From Paenibacillus andongensis (lineage in GTDB: Bacteria > Bacillota > Bacilli > Paenibacillales > NBRC-103111): a stretch of 64,000 nt of DNA. The first letter of the stretch is position 1. Every line of letters starts with the position of its first letter. The position numbers were made by a program, and so were the translations under genes. This document shows positions 15,060-24,734 of this stretch, in pieces. The stretch spans positions 7,571,001 through 7,635,000 of the forward strand of contig NZ_CP104467.1 in NCBI RefSeq assembly GCF_025369935.1, in the 5' to 3' direction. The notes beneath the pieces are model-generated. The model did no database searches and had not been told where the DNA came from. It saw only the letters and a program-made list of their open reading frames with translations.

Positions 15060-16451
15060 TCAATCTGTTCGTATGTCATCACCTGTTTGAGCACGCAATG
15101 GAACAGCCTTGCCAACTCTGAAAACGTAAAAACTAATCACAACAATACCTAAGAATACGATTCCGGAAATAAGTGAGATGCGAGTGTCATCATTAATCCA
15201 CATACCAACCAATACCATAAGCAAAAAGGCAATGGTTACATAGTTTGTCACTGGGGCGAGAGGCATTTTGAACGGATGATTATCCAGTTCAGCTCCCTTT
15301 ACTTTTCTGAATTTCATTTGACTGATCAGAATAACAAACCATGGTACCATACCGGGAAGTACGCTGGCGCTGTACACATGGACAAACAGATTTTCCGGTG
15401 CAATATAGCTTAAGATCACGCCAATGCCCAATCCCACGAGCACACCAATTGTTCCAAGCAGGGGCACGCCGTTATGGGATAGCTTCGTAAATATTTTCGG
15501 TGCCTGTCCATTTACTCCTAATGTATAAAGCATGCGCCCTGCGCTATAAATCCCACTATTACATCCTGACATGGCAGACGTGATGACGACAAAGTTGATG
15601 ATCCCCGCCGCTGCAGTAATACCAATTTTCGCAAATGTTGCTACGAATGGGCTGCCGATTGCCTGCAATTCATTCCAAGGGTAAACCGTTACAATCACAA
15701 AAATCGCGCCGATATAGAAGATCAAAATACGCCAAATAATACTTTGAGTCGCACTCATTAACGTTTTTTGTGGGTTTTTGGCCTCGCCCGCAGTAATCCC
15801 GATAAGTTCGACGCCTTGATAAGCCCCAATCACCAGTGAGAGTGCAAAGAAAAAGCCTGACCAACCACCGGTAAAGAAGCCCCCATGTCGCCATAGATTA
15901 GACAACCCGATAGCGTTGCCTCCGTTGCCAATCCCAAAGAAAATCACGCCAATCCCTGCAACAATCATCAAAATGATGGTTACGACTTTAATCATGGAAA
16001 ACCAAAACTCAAATTCACCGAATGATTTAACAGAGAAAAGGTTGGCTGCACCGAGAATCACCATTGCGATAATACCTGGTATCCACGCGGGTAGATCCGG
16101 AAACCAGTACTTCATATAGGTTCCAACAGCAATAATTTCCGCCATCCCGACAACGACCCACTGGAACCAGTTGCTCCAAGCTGTCGTATATCCTGCCAAA
16201 GGATGAATGTACTTATAGCCAAAAGTCGCAAATGACCCCGTACTCGGTTCTACGTACTGCATTTCCCCCATTGCACGCATAATGAAAAATATAAAAACCC
16301 CTACAATTGCATACGCAAGCATAACTGATGGACCTGTCCATTTTATCGTGCTTGCAGAACCCATAAATAACCCAACACCGATTGTACCGCCCAAAGCAAT
16401 CATCTGAATATGACGCGCTTCGAGACCCCTCTTCAATTCTTTGTTTTTCAC
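15060..16451 (-). CDS. Amino acid permease (APC superfamily)
   Basis: A 463-residue transporter with 12 predicted membrane helices. It begins with the APC signature 'LEARHIQMIALGGTIGVGLF' and has the 'GYQGVEL'-type segment as GAYQGVELIGITAGEAKNP. It belongs to the amino acid transporter group with AapA, YbxG and GabP-like proteins; the exact substrate is not determined. It starts at GTG with AGAGGG upstream. A cre-like site lies about 86 bp upstream, so it may be under carbon catabolite control. Confidence 0.9.
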   Translation of the reverse strand: MKNKELKRGLEARHIQMIALGGTIGVGLFMGSASTIKWTGPSVMLAYAIVGVFIFFIMRAMGEMQYVEPSTGSFATFGYKYIHPLAGYTTAWSNWFQWVVVGMAEIIAVGTYMKYWFPDLPAWIPGIIAMVILGAANLFSVKSFGEFEFWFSMIKVVTIILMIVAGIGVIFFGIGNGGNAIGLSNLWRHGGFFTGGWSGFFFALSLVIGAYQGVELIGITAGEAKNPQKTLMSATQSIIWRILIFYIGAIFVIVTVYPWNELQAIGSPFVATFAKIGITAAAGIINFVVITSAMSGCNSGIYSAGRMLYTLGVNGQAPKIFTKLSHNGVPLLGTIGVLVGLGIGVILSYIAPENLFVHVYSASVLPGMVPWFVILISQMKFRKVKGAELDNHPFKMPLAPVTNYVTIAFLLMVLVGMWINDDTRISLISGIVFLGIVVISFYVFRVGKAVPLRAQTGDDIRTD

Positions 16452-16536
16452 TTCAGTCCCTCTTTCTCTCCGCTGCTCTTAGCTGTTTTCTGGATAAACT
16501 GAAATGCTCACAATGATAAGTGGCTACCGGTTTATG

Positions 16537-16550
16537 TGTAAGCGCTCTCC
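16537..16550 (+). promoter_or_regulatory. Candidate cre (CcpA) site
   Basis: TGTAAGCGCTCTCC matches the TGWAANCGNTNWCA consensus at all but the last position. It lies upstream of the permease. The rest of 16452-16761 shows no gene. Confidence 0.45.
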
Positions 16551-16761
16551 ATATCATTATGCTTCTTAATAAACATACTTAGTTTCCAGAAAGATTATCA
16601 TCTAACCTGAGTTACTTAACTGACGAAGTATATTGTAATATTTTTTTCTGATGAAAACAAACAACTCCGACGAAAATTAAGAGCACCCGTTTGGGACGCC
16701 CTTAATATTAGATCGCCTATTCGTAATACTTGAAAAAAAATTTAATTGCGCCTTTGCTTGC

Positions 16762-17223
16762 TTAATATTGTCCTTTAATTACGAAAAACGAGCCCCGAAT
16801 TGTTCCAGCTAATTTAGACTTCTGCCTAGCAAACTTAAACTTCCCTTCTAACTCCTTTGGTACCTCCATCCCCTCAGAAAGCTTAAAACCAACAGCCCGC
16901 TTCTTAGGGTCATCAACCGTATACATGACATTGATCGCAAGACCATCTTCATAAAAGACGTAAGTAAATTGGATATTTTCCACTTGAAAACGTGCCGTTT
17001 CTAAAGGTTTGGCCGCAAATTCAATATCACGTTCTTTCAAAATTCGGTTCGCATAATCAAGGCTCTCCTGACTTTCACTAGCGGGTACAACCGTAAATTC
17101 ATGCTTGTATTTGTTCATGAAGTAACGGGCTTCATTAGCGCGTAAACCAGCAAGCGCTTCTGCTACAGGTGAAGACTCTAAACCAACCGTAGACACATTT
17201 TTAAAATCAACAATATACGACAT
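16762..17223 (-). CDS. Conserved hypothetical protein
   Basis: A 153-residue soluble protein beginning MSYIVDFKNVS. I do not recognise the family. It is rich in Lys and Glu, has no signal or membrane segment, and alternates helix (res. about 20-45) with strands ('FTYVFYEDGLAINVMYTV'). GAGGG lies 6 nt before the ATG at 17223, which I prefer to the ATG two codons upstream because that would touch the ribosome site. Pieces of a decayed second copy lie at 18312-18440. Confidence 0.7.
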   Translation of the reverse strand: MSYIVDFKNVSTVGLESSPVAEALAGLRANEARYFMNKYKHEFTVVPASESQESLDYANRILKERDIEFAAKPLETARFQVENIQFTYVFYEDGLAINVMYTVDDPKKRAVGFKLSEGMEVPKELEGKFKFARQKSKLAGTIRGSFFVIKGQY

Positions 17224-17359
17224 TTCCATCCCTCGTTTTCTCTCATTATTTCTTATCTACCAAATATTATACCAAAAATGATTCAAGAGAACATTTTGAC
17301 TTGCAAATTTGTTGGTTTGTTAAATCGTGTTCATATCGGATAATTTCCGACTTAGAAGT

Positions 17360-17962
17360 TTACTTTTGAGAATCAAGAATAAACATAGATGCATCTTGTC
17401 CCATGAATATTTTACTTCCAGTATAAAAAGTTTTGGATTGAATATCCCTATATCCTATTTTAGACATAATGTCAGTCAGCTCATCTTGATAAAATCCGTT
17501 ATGAACGATATCTGACACTATTTTTTCATTTTTATTAAAATCTACGATTAGTAAATGTCCTCTTTCATTCAGAACATCAAATAACCTTGATAAAAGGAAT
17601 TCAACATCATGAATATGAAGCAGAACCTGAGCCATAAAAATATAGTCAGCATGAAAATCCGCTAGACCTTCCTTTTCAAAATCAAAGCACAATGTATCTA
17701 CATTCTGAATATTAAAATCAGAAATTTTTTGCTTTATTTGATCGATCATGTTTGGTGAGGTATCCAGAAAAAGCATAGAATTAAAATCATTTAACAAGTG
17801 CATTCCGACAAGACCAGTTCCACAACCAAAATCAATAGCATGCTTACTTTTAGCGTCAACTAAATATTCACGAATGGCATCTGATGATACCTTTGCAATT
17901 TGGATTCTTTCAGGAGTGTCATACATTTTAGCTATCATTTCAAACTTATCCGTATTTCCCAT
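17360..17962 (-). CDS. Class I SAM-dependent methyltransferase
   Basis: A 200-residue Rossmann-fold methyltransferase. Motif I is AIDFGCGTGLVG, motif II is in 'SMLFLDTSPNMI', and 'DYIFMAQVLLHI' carries the motif IV region. These bind S-adenosylmethionine; the acceptor is unknown. AGGAG precedes the ATG. Monocistronic. Confidence 0.87.
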   Translation of the reverse strand: MGNTDKFEMIAKMYDTPERIQIAKVSSDAIREYLVDAKSKHAIDFGCGTGLVGMHLLNDFNSMLFLDTSPNMIDQIKQKISDFNIQNVDTLCFDFEKEGLADFHADYIFMAQVLLHIHDVEFLLSRLFDVLNERGHLLIVDFNKNEKIVSDIVHNGFYQDELTDIMSKIGYRDIQSKTFYTGSKIFMGQDASMFILDSQK

Positions 17963-18311
17963 TAGTATCTCTCCTAACTGCCTTAATAAAAAACCTGATT
18001 ACTAAAAAACTTCCCCTTGTAGGCGGAGCATCAGTCCATCGCGTCGCGTTTGTGGAATATGAAGTTTGGTACTCAGGATCATGCTTCGGCACCTCGATTC
18101 TAGCTGTTAACAGCTTATCTTCATTATATCGGATTCTAAATAGTTATCGCTCAAGGATATTCTCCCCTTGGGGAGGATCTCAGCGGGAAAGGAATAATAT
18201 TTCGCCTCACTTATGATAAGGTTCTCCCTGGAACGGTTCCCCATAACGTGGTCAACGACAAAAAGGATGCTCCACCAGAGTCATCCTTTAGCATCTAAAT
18301 AATAAATTAAA

Positions 18312-18440
18312 AAGGGTCATCTAACCGTATAAATGACATTGATAGCAAACCGTTTCTTTTTAAATAGAATTACCCATTTACGAAAGAAACGGTCTGTTAC
18401 ATTTGGTTCAAGGAAGCGGCCCCAGATTGTCCCAAGTCCT
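18312..18440 (-). pseudogene. Rearranged remnants of a paralogue of the 16762-17223 gene
   Basis: Two pieces match the nearby gene. At 18312-18355 the minus strand reads AINVIYTV and, after a one-base shift, DDP, matching AINVMYTVDDP. At about 18395-18440 it reads RKAGGLGTIWGRF, matching its C-terminal RQKSKLAGTIRGSF. The C-terminal piece lies upstream of the middle piece on the minus strand, so the copy is both frameshifted and rearranged. The remainder of 17963-18464 shows no gene, but 11-bp arms ACCGTTTCTTT/AAAGAAACGGT face each other at 18344-18393. Confidence 0.5.
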
Positions 18441-18464
18441 CCTGCTTTTCCCCTCAAGTATGGT

Positions 18465-19889
18465 TTACTTAATTACGACATATTCCAAGTTCACCAACTT
18501 GGCGTAGGTTACGATTTGGTCTGTCGTCAGGTTCAAGGAAACGACGGTATGGTGGCCGCCGCCATTCTCGATCCAAGCTTTCACCCCATCCTGGAAGTTC
18601 GGTTTCACCGTCCATAGGACGCGAGCGACAGGAAGGTTAGGAGCCGGAACCGTCGGCTCGAATGCGGAAACCTCATTGATCAGCAATTTATAATGAGTGC
18701 CGAAGTCAGCCATGGATACGACGACGCCTTCGCCGGCTTTGCCGTCGAATACGAGGCGCGCTGGATCTTCACGGCCGCCGATGCCGAGAGCGGAAACAAT
18801 GATTTTCGGCTTGTTGCTTGCCAAAGACGGATCTACCTCTAGCATATGGGATTGCAGGATGGCTTCCTGACCGGCTGCCATCTCGTAAGTGTAATCCTCC
18901 ATGAAGCCCGTGTTTTGATTGCGGCTCATCACTTTCATCAAGCGATCGAGCGCGGCCGTCTTCCAGTCGCCTTCGCCGGCAAAGCCGTAGCCTTGCGCCA
19001 TCAGACGTTGGACGGCAAGACCAGGAAGCTGTTTCATGCCATGCAAATCTTCGAAGTTCGTCGTGAAGGCATTATAGCCTTTCTCGTCGAAGAAACGTTT
19101 AAGAGCGATTTCATAGCTCGCTTGGACTCTGACGCTTGCTTCCCAGGCTTCTTTGCTATTCGTACCGTAATCGAATTCGTAGAGCTCCGCATACTGGCCC
19201 ATCAGATCATCGATTTCCTGCTCATTAACAGCATTCACGTATTGCACGAGGTCGCCGATGCCAAAGTAGTCCACGGTCCATCCGAATTGAATTTGGGCCT
19301 CGACCTTGTCGCCTTCCGTTACGCCTACGTTGCGCATGTTGTCGCCGAAACGGGCGACTTTGATGTTGAAGCTTTCGTTATAAGCAACCGCTACGTCCAT
19401 CCAATCCGCAATTTGCTGCTGCACTTCCGGACGTTCCCAGTAGCCTACGACGATTTTGTTTTGTTTCTTCAGACGGGCATTGATGAAGCCGTATTCGCGA
19501 TCACCGTGAGCGGCCTGGTTCAGGTTCATGAAGTCCATATCGATCGTTGCCCAAGGAATACTTTCATTGAACTGAGTCGCCAAGTGAAGAAGAGGCTTCT
19601 GTAGTAATTTCGTACCGCGAATCCACATTTTCGCAGGCGAGAACGTATGCATCCATGTGATGACACCCGCTACTTCGTCGCGATAGTTGACCTCTTTCAT
19701 GATGCTTGTAATTTTATCCGCGCTTACTGCCAGGTCCTGCAAGACAAGTGGGTAAGGGAGCACACCGCTATTATTCAAGGCATCAGTCATCGTCTGCGCG
19801 TGAGCCTTTACTTCAGCGAGCGCTTCTTCCCCATACAGATGCTGCGAACCTACGACGAACCAAAACTGTTTAGCTGCTGTTGTTGACAT
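18465..19889 (-). CDS. araA: L-arabinose isomerase
   Basis: A 474-residue enzyme converting L-arabinose to L-ribulose, the first cytoplasmic step of arabinose use. It begins with the AraA signature 'FWFVVGSQHLYGEEAL', and has 'TWMHTFSPAKMWIRG' and the metal and substrate region 'GEGDWKTAALDRLM' with 'FMEDYTYE'. I start at 19889 because GAGG lies 9 nt upstream; the ATG three codons earlier overlaps the ribosome site. It is the last gene of araBDA, 42 nt after araD. Confidence 0.97.
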   Translation of the reverse strand: MSTTAAKQFWFVVGSQHLYGEEALAEVKAHAQTMTDALNNSGVLPYPLVLQDLAVSADKITSIMKEVNYRDEVAGVITWMHTFSPAKMWIRGTKLLQKPLLHLATQFNESIPWATIDMDFMNLNQAAHGDREYGFINARLKKQNKIVVGYWERPEVQQQIADWMDVAVAYNESFNIKVARFGDNMRNVGVTEGDKVEAQIQFGWTVDYFGIGDLVQYVNAVNEQEIDDLMGQYAELYEFDYGTNSKEAWEASVRVQASYEIALKRFFDEKGYNAFTTNFEDLHGMKQLPGLAVQRLMAQGYGFAGEGDWKTAALDRLMKVMSRNQNTGFMEDYTYEMAAGQEAILQSHMLEVDPSLASNKPKIIVSALGIGGREDPARLVFDGKAGEGVVVSMADFGTHYKLLINEVSAFEPTVPAPNLPVARVLWTVKPNFQDGVKAWIENGGGHHTVVSLNLTTDQIVTYAKLVNLEYVVIK

Positions 19890-19931
19890 CTTAATCATCC
19901 TCTTTTCTATATTTTATAATGGCTAAGGCTA

Positions 19932-20627
19932 TTACTTCTGCCCGTAGTAGGCATCTTTCCCGTGTTTCCGAAGATAGTGCTTATCCAGAATGCCTTGCGG
20001 CAGTTCTTTGGCAAAATTGTTCAATTGCCGTGCATATAGATTCATTTTGCACACTTCCTCCAGCACGACGCTGTTCACGACCGCCGACTTCACGTCTTTC
20101 CCCCAAGTGAAAGGCGCATGTCCCTGGAGCAGGACGGCCGGGATCGCCATGACATCCAATCCGCGCTTCTCGAACGTTTCGATAATAACGTGACCCGTCT
20201 CCGCTTCGTATCCCCGGTCAACCTCCTCTTGGTTCAAGAACCGTGCGCAAGGCACGGTGCCATAGAAGGTGTCCGCATGCGTCGTTCCCATTACAGGTAC
20301 ATCGAGTCCCGCTTGCGCCCAGATAGTTGCCCAGGTCGAGTGAGTATGCACGATGCCGCCGATTTGCGGATAATGTTTGTACAACACGGCGTGAGTCGCG
20401 GTATCGGAGGAAGGTCTCATCTCTCCCTCGACCACCTTACCGTCGAGATCCACAACGACCATGTCGCTCGGTTTCATCTTCTCATAGCTAACTCCGCTCG
20501 GCTTGATCACGAACAGTCCGCTTTCCCGATCGACGGCGCTCGCATTGCCCCAAGTGAATTTCACGAGTCCGTGCTTCGGCAAATCCAGATTCGCTTGGTA
20601 TACCTCTTCTTTCAGTTGTTCTAACAA
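19932..20627 (-). CDS. araD: L-ribulose-5-phosphate 4-epimerase
   Basis: A 231-residue class II aldolase-family enzyme that converts L-ribulose 5-phosphate to D-xylulose 5-phosphate. The phosphate and substrate loop 'FTWGNASAVD', 'KPSGVSYEKM', 'SSDTATHAVLYKHYP' and the zinc ligands in 'GIVHTHSTWATIWAQ' are all present. It starts at TTG two bases after the araB stop, with GGAGGG inside the end of araB, so translation is probably coupled. Confidence 0.97.
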   Translation of the reverse strand: MLEQLKEEVYQANLDLPKHGLVKFTWGNASAVDRESGLFVIKPSGVSYEKMKPSDMVVVDLDGKVVEGEMRPSSDTATHAVLYKHYPQIGGIVHTHSTWATIWAQAGLDVPVMGTTHADTFYGTVPCARFLNQEEVDRGYEAETGHVIIETFEKRGLDVMAIPAVLLQGHAPFTWGKDVKSAVVNSVVLEEVCKMNLYARQLNNFAKELPQGILDKHYLRKHGKDAYYGQK

Positions 20628-20629
20628 CG

Positions 20630-22246
20630 TTAGTCCCTCCCGTTCTCTAACAGATGGTCTACAGCGGCTTGTTCGATGGCGAGCCCTGCTTGGTATCGTT
20701 TGATGAATGCTTGGAACCCTTTGACATCCGCTCTATCCGGAGCAATCTCCTGTCCTTCGGCATCTTTGAAGACTTTCTGCTCGAGGAAGTCCTCCAGGCT
20801 CTCTTCTTGACCCTTGTTGGTCATATAAGAAGCCAAAAGCGCCATGCCCCATGCCCCGCCCTCGCCGGCCGTGGACATGACCGAGATCGGTACGTTCAGC
20901 GCAGCGGCTAAAGCTTTTTGTCCAACGACAGGGGTTTTGAAGAGGCCGCCATGAGCCAAGATGCTGTCGATGGCCACCTTTTCGTTTTCGGTCAAAATGT
21001 CCATACCGAGCTTCAACGCTCCGAAAGCAGTGAATAGGTGGGTTCGCATGAAATTAGCCAGATTAAAGTTGCTTTCAGGCGAGCGAACGAACAACGGCCG
21101 GCCTTTGTCGATTCCCGTAATGTTTTCGCCCGAAAGATAACCGTAGCTAAGCAAACCGCCGCCATCCGGGTCGGCTTCCAATGCCTTATTCAACAGCACG
21201 CTGAACAATTTGCCGGAATCCAAGTTGTATCCCATGGCTTCGGAGAATTCACGGAACAATCCCATCCAGGCGTTGAGATCGCTGGAGCAGTTGTTGGCAT
21301 GCACCATGCCAACCGGACTTCCGTTCGGCGTCGTTACCATATCGATCTCCGGATAAACCTTGGATAATGCTTTCTCCAATACAATCATTGCAAAAACGGA
21401 AGTGCCCACGGAGATGTTTCCCGTACGCTTCCTGACGCTATTCGTCGCAACCATGCCTGTGCCGGCATCGCCTTCCGGAGGACATAGCGGAATGCCGGAC
21501 TGCAGATCCCCGGCCGGGTCCAGAATGGCGGCTCCCGCCACCGTTAATTCGCCAGCTTGCTCGCCGGAGAGATACACTTTAGGAAGAAGATCCTCAAGCT
21601 TCCACGGATAGTCTTTGGCCGCGATTAATTCATTGAATTGCTTGACCATCGTTGGATGGTAATTATGGGTTGACTCATCTATAGGGAAGATGCCGGAAGC
21701 ATCTCCAATGCCGATCACTTTATTGCCGGTCAGCAGATAGTGGATATATCCGGCCAACGTCGTTACAAAATCAATGCGAGGAACATGCTCCTCTTGGTTT
21801 AATATGGCTTGGTGCAAATGGGCGATACTCCAGCGCTCGGGGATATTAAATTGGAACAAGTCCGTTAATTCCCTTGCTGCCGCACCGGTTGTTGCATTGC
21901 GCCAAGTCCGAAACGGTACTAGAAGTTCACCCGTGCTATCGAATGCCATATAGCCGTGCATCATAGCGGAAAACCCGATTGAACCGACGGTCCGGAGGAT
22001 GACTCCATAATTACGTTCCACTTCCTGCTTCATTTCACGATAAGCGGTTTGAAGGCCTGTTATAATATCCTTCTGGTTGTATGTCCAATATCCGTCTTTC
22101 AACAGATTTTCCCACTCAAAGCTTCCCGATGCGACGGTCTCGAAACGACGATCGATCAGCACCGCTTTGATCCGCGTAGATCCGAATTCGATACCCAGCG
22201 AAGTTTCTCCCTTGGTTATCGCTTCTTTCACTTCGACATGATTCAT
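20630..22246 (-). CDS. araB: L-ribulokinase
   Basis: A 538-residue FGGY-family sugar kinase that phosphorylates L-ribulose. The N-terminal ATP-binding strand is 'SLGIEFGSTRIKAVLID', 'GFSAMMHGYMAF' follows, and the C-terminal FGGY signature region is 'DSILAHGGLFKTPVVGQK' with 'STAGEGGAWGMALLA'. It is the first gene of the araBDA operon, with the promoter and AraR operator about 190 bp upstream. Ribosome site GAGAGGGG precedes the ATG. Confidence 0.96.
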   Translation of the reverse strand: MNHVEVKEAITKGETSLGIEFGSTRIKAVLIDRRFETVASGSFEWENLLKDGYWTYNQKDIITGLQTAYREMKQEVERNYGVILRTVGSIGFSAMMHGYMAFDSTGELLVPFRTWRNATTGAAARELTDLFQFNIPERWSIAHLHQAILNQEEHVPRIDFVTTLAGYIHYLLTGNKVIGIGDASGIFPIDESTHNYHPTMVKQFNELIAAKDYPWKLEDLLPKVYLSGEQAGELTVAGAAILDPAGDLQSGIPLCPPEGDAGTGMVATNSVRKRTGNISVGTSVFAMIVLEKALSKVYPEIDMVTTPNGSPVGMVHANNCSSDLNAWMGLFREFSEAMGYNLDSGKLFSVLLNKALEADPDGGGLLSYGYLSGENITGIDKGRPLFVRSPESNFNLANFMRTHLFTAFGALKLGMDILTENEKVAIDSILAHGGLFKTPVVGQKALAAALNVPISVMSTAGEGGAWGMALLASYMTNKGQEESLEDFLEQKVFKDAEGQEIAPDRADVKGFQAFIKRYQAGLAIEQAAVDHLLENGRD

Positions 22247-22433
22247 GCTCGCGTATCCCCTCTCTGTTCGTGGGTTGCACAGAAATTAAATCGCTTATAT
22301 CGCGATCTAATTTTGTGATTTAACCCCACCGATTACGATTCCTATACTAGCTGCTTCCCATCGAATCCGTCACTGGATGAGACAACCGGAAGATTTCGAC
22401 CGAAAGAAGGCGCTTTCTCTTACTGACAGCCTT

Positions 22434-22462
22434 AGTATAATTTTTGTACGTACATTTGTCAA
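22434..22462 (-). promoter_or_regulatory. araBDA promoter with AraR operator in the spacer
   Basis: On the minus strand TTGACA (22457-22462) and TATACT (22434-22439) are exactly 17 bp apart. The palindrome GTACGTAC at 22446-22453 lies in the spacer, the half-site pattern of AraR operators. A degenerate cre-like AGAAAGCGCCTTCT lies just downstream. Confidence 0.85.
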
Positions 22463-22596
22463 TATAGTCTAATAGTTATACTAACATAAGTTACTGTGTC
22501 GTTTTTATTCGTCTGATCATGGTGTCTTTCTAAGGAAAAGCATGGAATTTGTACTGTCGAAATCATAAATAAGCATAACTTCATTTGCAATTCATG

Positions 22597-22622
22597 CAAT
22601 ATATGCTAGAATATGTACGTAC
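22597..22622 (+). promoter_or_regulatory. araR promoter and second AraR operator
   Basis: TTGCAA and TAGAAT (with TGC before it) are about 16 bp apart, and ATGTACGTACAAC follows the -10. AraR would therefore repress its own gene as well as araBDA. Confidence 0.7.
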
Positions 22623-22656
22623 AACTTTTTGAACAACGATGAAAGAAGTGGATTGC

Positions 22657-23748
22657 ATGAAGCCAAAGTACCAGCTCATTATTGATGATATCAAAAGTTA
22701 TATCCTCTCTGGAACATACAAAGCAGGTGAGAAAATCCCTTCGGAGTACGTTTTGCAGGAAAACTATAACGTTAGCCGGCAGACGGTTCGAAAGGCCATT
22801 CTGGAGTTATCGAACGAGGGGTTCCTGCGAAGCGAGAGGGGATCCGGCACATACGTCAGCAACCAATATCGATCCAGAACGAGTGCAAATACCATGAATA
22901 AAACGATCGGCGTCATCACGACCTATATCTCGGATTACATCTTCCCCTCCATTATCCGCGGCATTGAAAGCCGATTAAATGAAGATAACTATTCCTTGCT
23001 GTTAGCTAGTACAAATAATGATATCTCCCAGGAAAAAAAGGCGTTGGAAATGATGCTATCCTACGGCGTGGATGGACTGATTATAGAACCTACTAGAAGC
23101 AATGTATTCAACCCCAATATCGCTTACTACCTGTCTTTTAAGGAGCAGGAGGTTCCGTTCGCGATGATCAATGCCTATTATGAAGAGCTGGAAGTTCCTT
23201 TCTTCTGTCTTGATGACGTGCAGTCCAGCTATCTCGCAACACGTGAGCTGATTGCTAAAGGACATACCCAGATTGGCATCATCGCGAAAATGGATGATTT
23301 GCAAGGGAAGTATAGAATGAAAGGATTTATTAAGGCTCTTGGTGAAGCCAAATTACGGTTCCAGCAAGAGCATGTGCTTTCTTTCGATACATCAACAAAG
23401 TCAGACCTGTCCGCTAACTTGGAAGTATATCTGAACGACAATCGGGATGAATTGACTGCGCTTGTGTGTTACAACGACGAGGTAGGCTTAGAAGTTGTAC
23501 ATGTCTGCAGAAAACTGGGAATTTCCATTCCGGACGAGCTATCTATCATTGGGCAGGACAATTCATATATCGCCAAAAACGCGAATATCAAACTAACGAC
23601 GCTGACGCACCCCCAAGAACAAATGGGACGCGACGCAGCGGACTGGGTCATTAAGAATTTACAAGGCAAAAAAGACTTGCCCACCAACACCTACTACCAG
23701 CCCGTATTAATTGAGGGGGAAACCGTAAAAGCGATCAAAGTGGAATAG
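22657..23748 (+). CDS. araR: Arabinose operon repressor AraR
   Basis: A 363-residue repressor. The N-terminal GntR winged helix ('GEKIPSEYVLQENYNVSRQT' then 'VRKAILELSNEGFL' and 'ERGSGTYV') is fused to a LacI/GalR-type sensor ('KTIGVITTYISDYIFPSIIR' onward, with 'ALVCYNDEVGLEVVHVCRKL'). This two-part layout is that of B. subtilis AraR, whose DNA binding is released by L-arabinose. I start at 22657 (MKPKYQ), which has AAGAAGTGG upstream; an ATG at 22639 lacks a site. It is divergent from araBDA. Confidence 0.93.
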   Translation: MKPKYQLIIDDIKSYILSGTYKAGEKIPSEYVLQENYNVSRQTVRKAILELSNEGFLRSERGSGTYVSNQYRSRTSANTMNKTIGVITTYISDYIFPSIIRGIESRLNEDNYSLLLASTNNDISQEKKALEMMLSYGVDGLIIEPTRSNVFNPNIAYYLSFKEQEVPFAMINAYYEELEVPFFCLDDVQSSYLATRELIAKGHTQIGIIAKMDDLQGKYRMKGFIKALGEAKLRFQQEHVLSFDTSTKSDLSANLEVYLNDNRDELTALVCYNDEVGLEVVHVCRKLGISIPDELSIIGQDNSYIAKNANIKLTTLTHPQEQMGRDAADWVIKNLQGKKDLPTNTYYQPVLIEGETVKAIKVE

Positions 23749-23769
23749 TCACGGCGAAATGTGTGAAGG

Positions 23770-23812
23770 AAAAGCCGGAATTACAGAAGTGATCAAACTG
23801 ACCCCGGCTTCT
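23770..23812 (+). terminator. Possible araR terminator
   Basis: AAGCCGG and CCGGCTT flank a 27-nt loop just after araR. There is no clear T run, so it is weak. Confidence 0.35.
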
Positions 23813-23845
23813 CTGATGCTTCCCGAGTCCCTCAAGGAAAACGGG

Positions 23846-23868
23846 CCATCCCAACGGATAGCCCTAAA
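23846..23868 (-). terminator. Terminator of the methyltransferase gene
   Basis: On the minus strand GGGCTATCC-GTTG-GGATGGCCC is followed by GTTTTCC. Confidence 0.6.
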
Positions 23869-23870
23869 AA

Positions 23871-24656
23871 TTATGATGCCTTTGCTTGAATCAAATAGTA
23901 AAACCCTGTCGTTTTTATTCCCTTTTCGCTGGCGTGTTTTTCAAATTGTGAAACGATCTGAGTGTAGCATTCTTCTCTAACAAATTGCCTAAATCCATCA
24001 CTCTGCCCGAAGCAAACCATTTCGAACACATCTTCAGGTGTTGGGAGCCATACAGTTTCTTTCAAGACAGACATTTCAATGTCAGTTAGACCGCTCGTTT
24101 CTAACCTCTCTTGAATCTTATCAAGTATCGGGGTGCCTATCGAAGGTGAAGCGAATAATCCCGGAAAGTATACCCCATGTTCTGCTCCTTCGCCATTTCC
24201 GTCACCGGGATGAAACAATAGTAGCGTTCCACCGGGCCGAACAACTCTGTTTCCTTCCTTGTACCAGCTAGTCGGTCCCTTCTTGGTATAGGCTATATCA
24301 AAATAATCATCAGGAAAAGGCAATCCAACATGAGTGCGCCCTACTACGTACCGGACATTTGATTTCCGATTTCGATTAGCTGTGGCAATAAACCCCTCCG
24401 TCATGTCATATCCGACAATTTCTTCCGCGTGCTTAGCCCATTGAACGGTATATTCTCCATGACCGCAACCAACTTCCAGTACCTTTCCATGTAACAAAGA
24501 AGAAAGCTTTTCACTCAAAATGTTTTCCGCAGCTTGACCCTCATAAGTATGACTCCAAGAGTATTCGTATTTTCCCGTCTTGGCTGCTAATTGATTGCAC
24601 CATTCTAGTGTTTGTCCTCTCAGGTATTCTGGATGCTTTGTCAAATCAGGAAACAT
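23871..24656 (-). CDS. Class I SAM-dependent methyltransferase
   Basis: A 261-residue methyltransferase with motif I as VLEVGCGHGEYT, the acidic ribose-binding end in 'EEIVGYDMT', and 'FDIAYTKKGPTSWYKEGNRV' covering motifs IV-V. The acceptor is unknown. GGAGG lies 12 nt before ATG 24656; the TTG start three codons earlier would be only 3 nt from it. It is followed by a short terminator and faces araR. Confidence 0.85.
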   Translation of the reverse strand: MFPDLTKHPEYLRGQTLEWCNQLAAKTGKYEYSWSHTYEGQAAENILSEKLSSLLHGKVLEVGCGHGEYTVQWAKHAEEIVGYDMTEGFIATANRNRKSNVRYVVGRTHVGLPFPDDYFDIAYTKKGPTSWYKEGNRVVRPGGTLLLFHPGDGNGEGAEHGVYFPGLFASPSIGTPILDKIQERLETSGLTDIEMSVLKETVWLPTPEDVFEMVCFGQSDGFRQFVREECYTQIVSQFEKHASEKGIKTTGFYYLIQAKAS

Positions 24657-24734
24657 TTGTTGCAAACACCTCCAACATGAGATTTGCCGGCCAGCATGAT
24701 AAAGATACAGAATTTTTTTTCAAAATAAAGCGAG

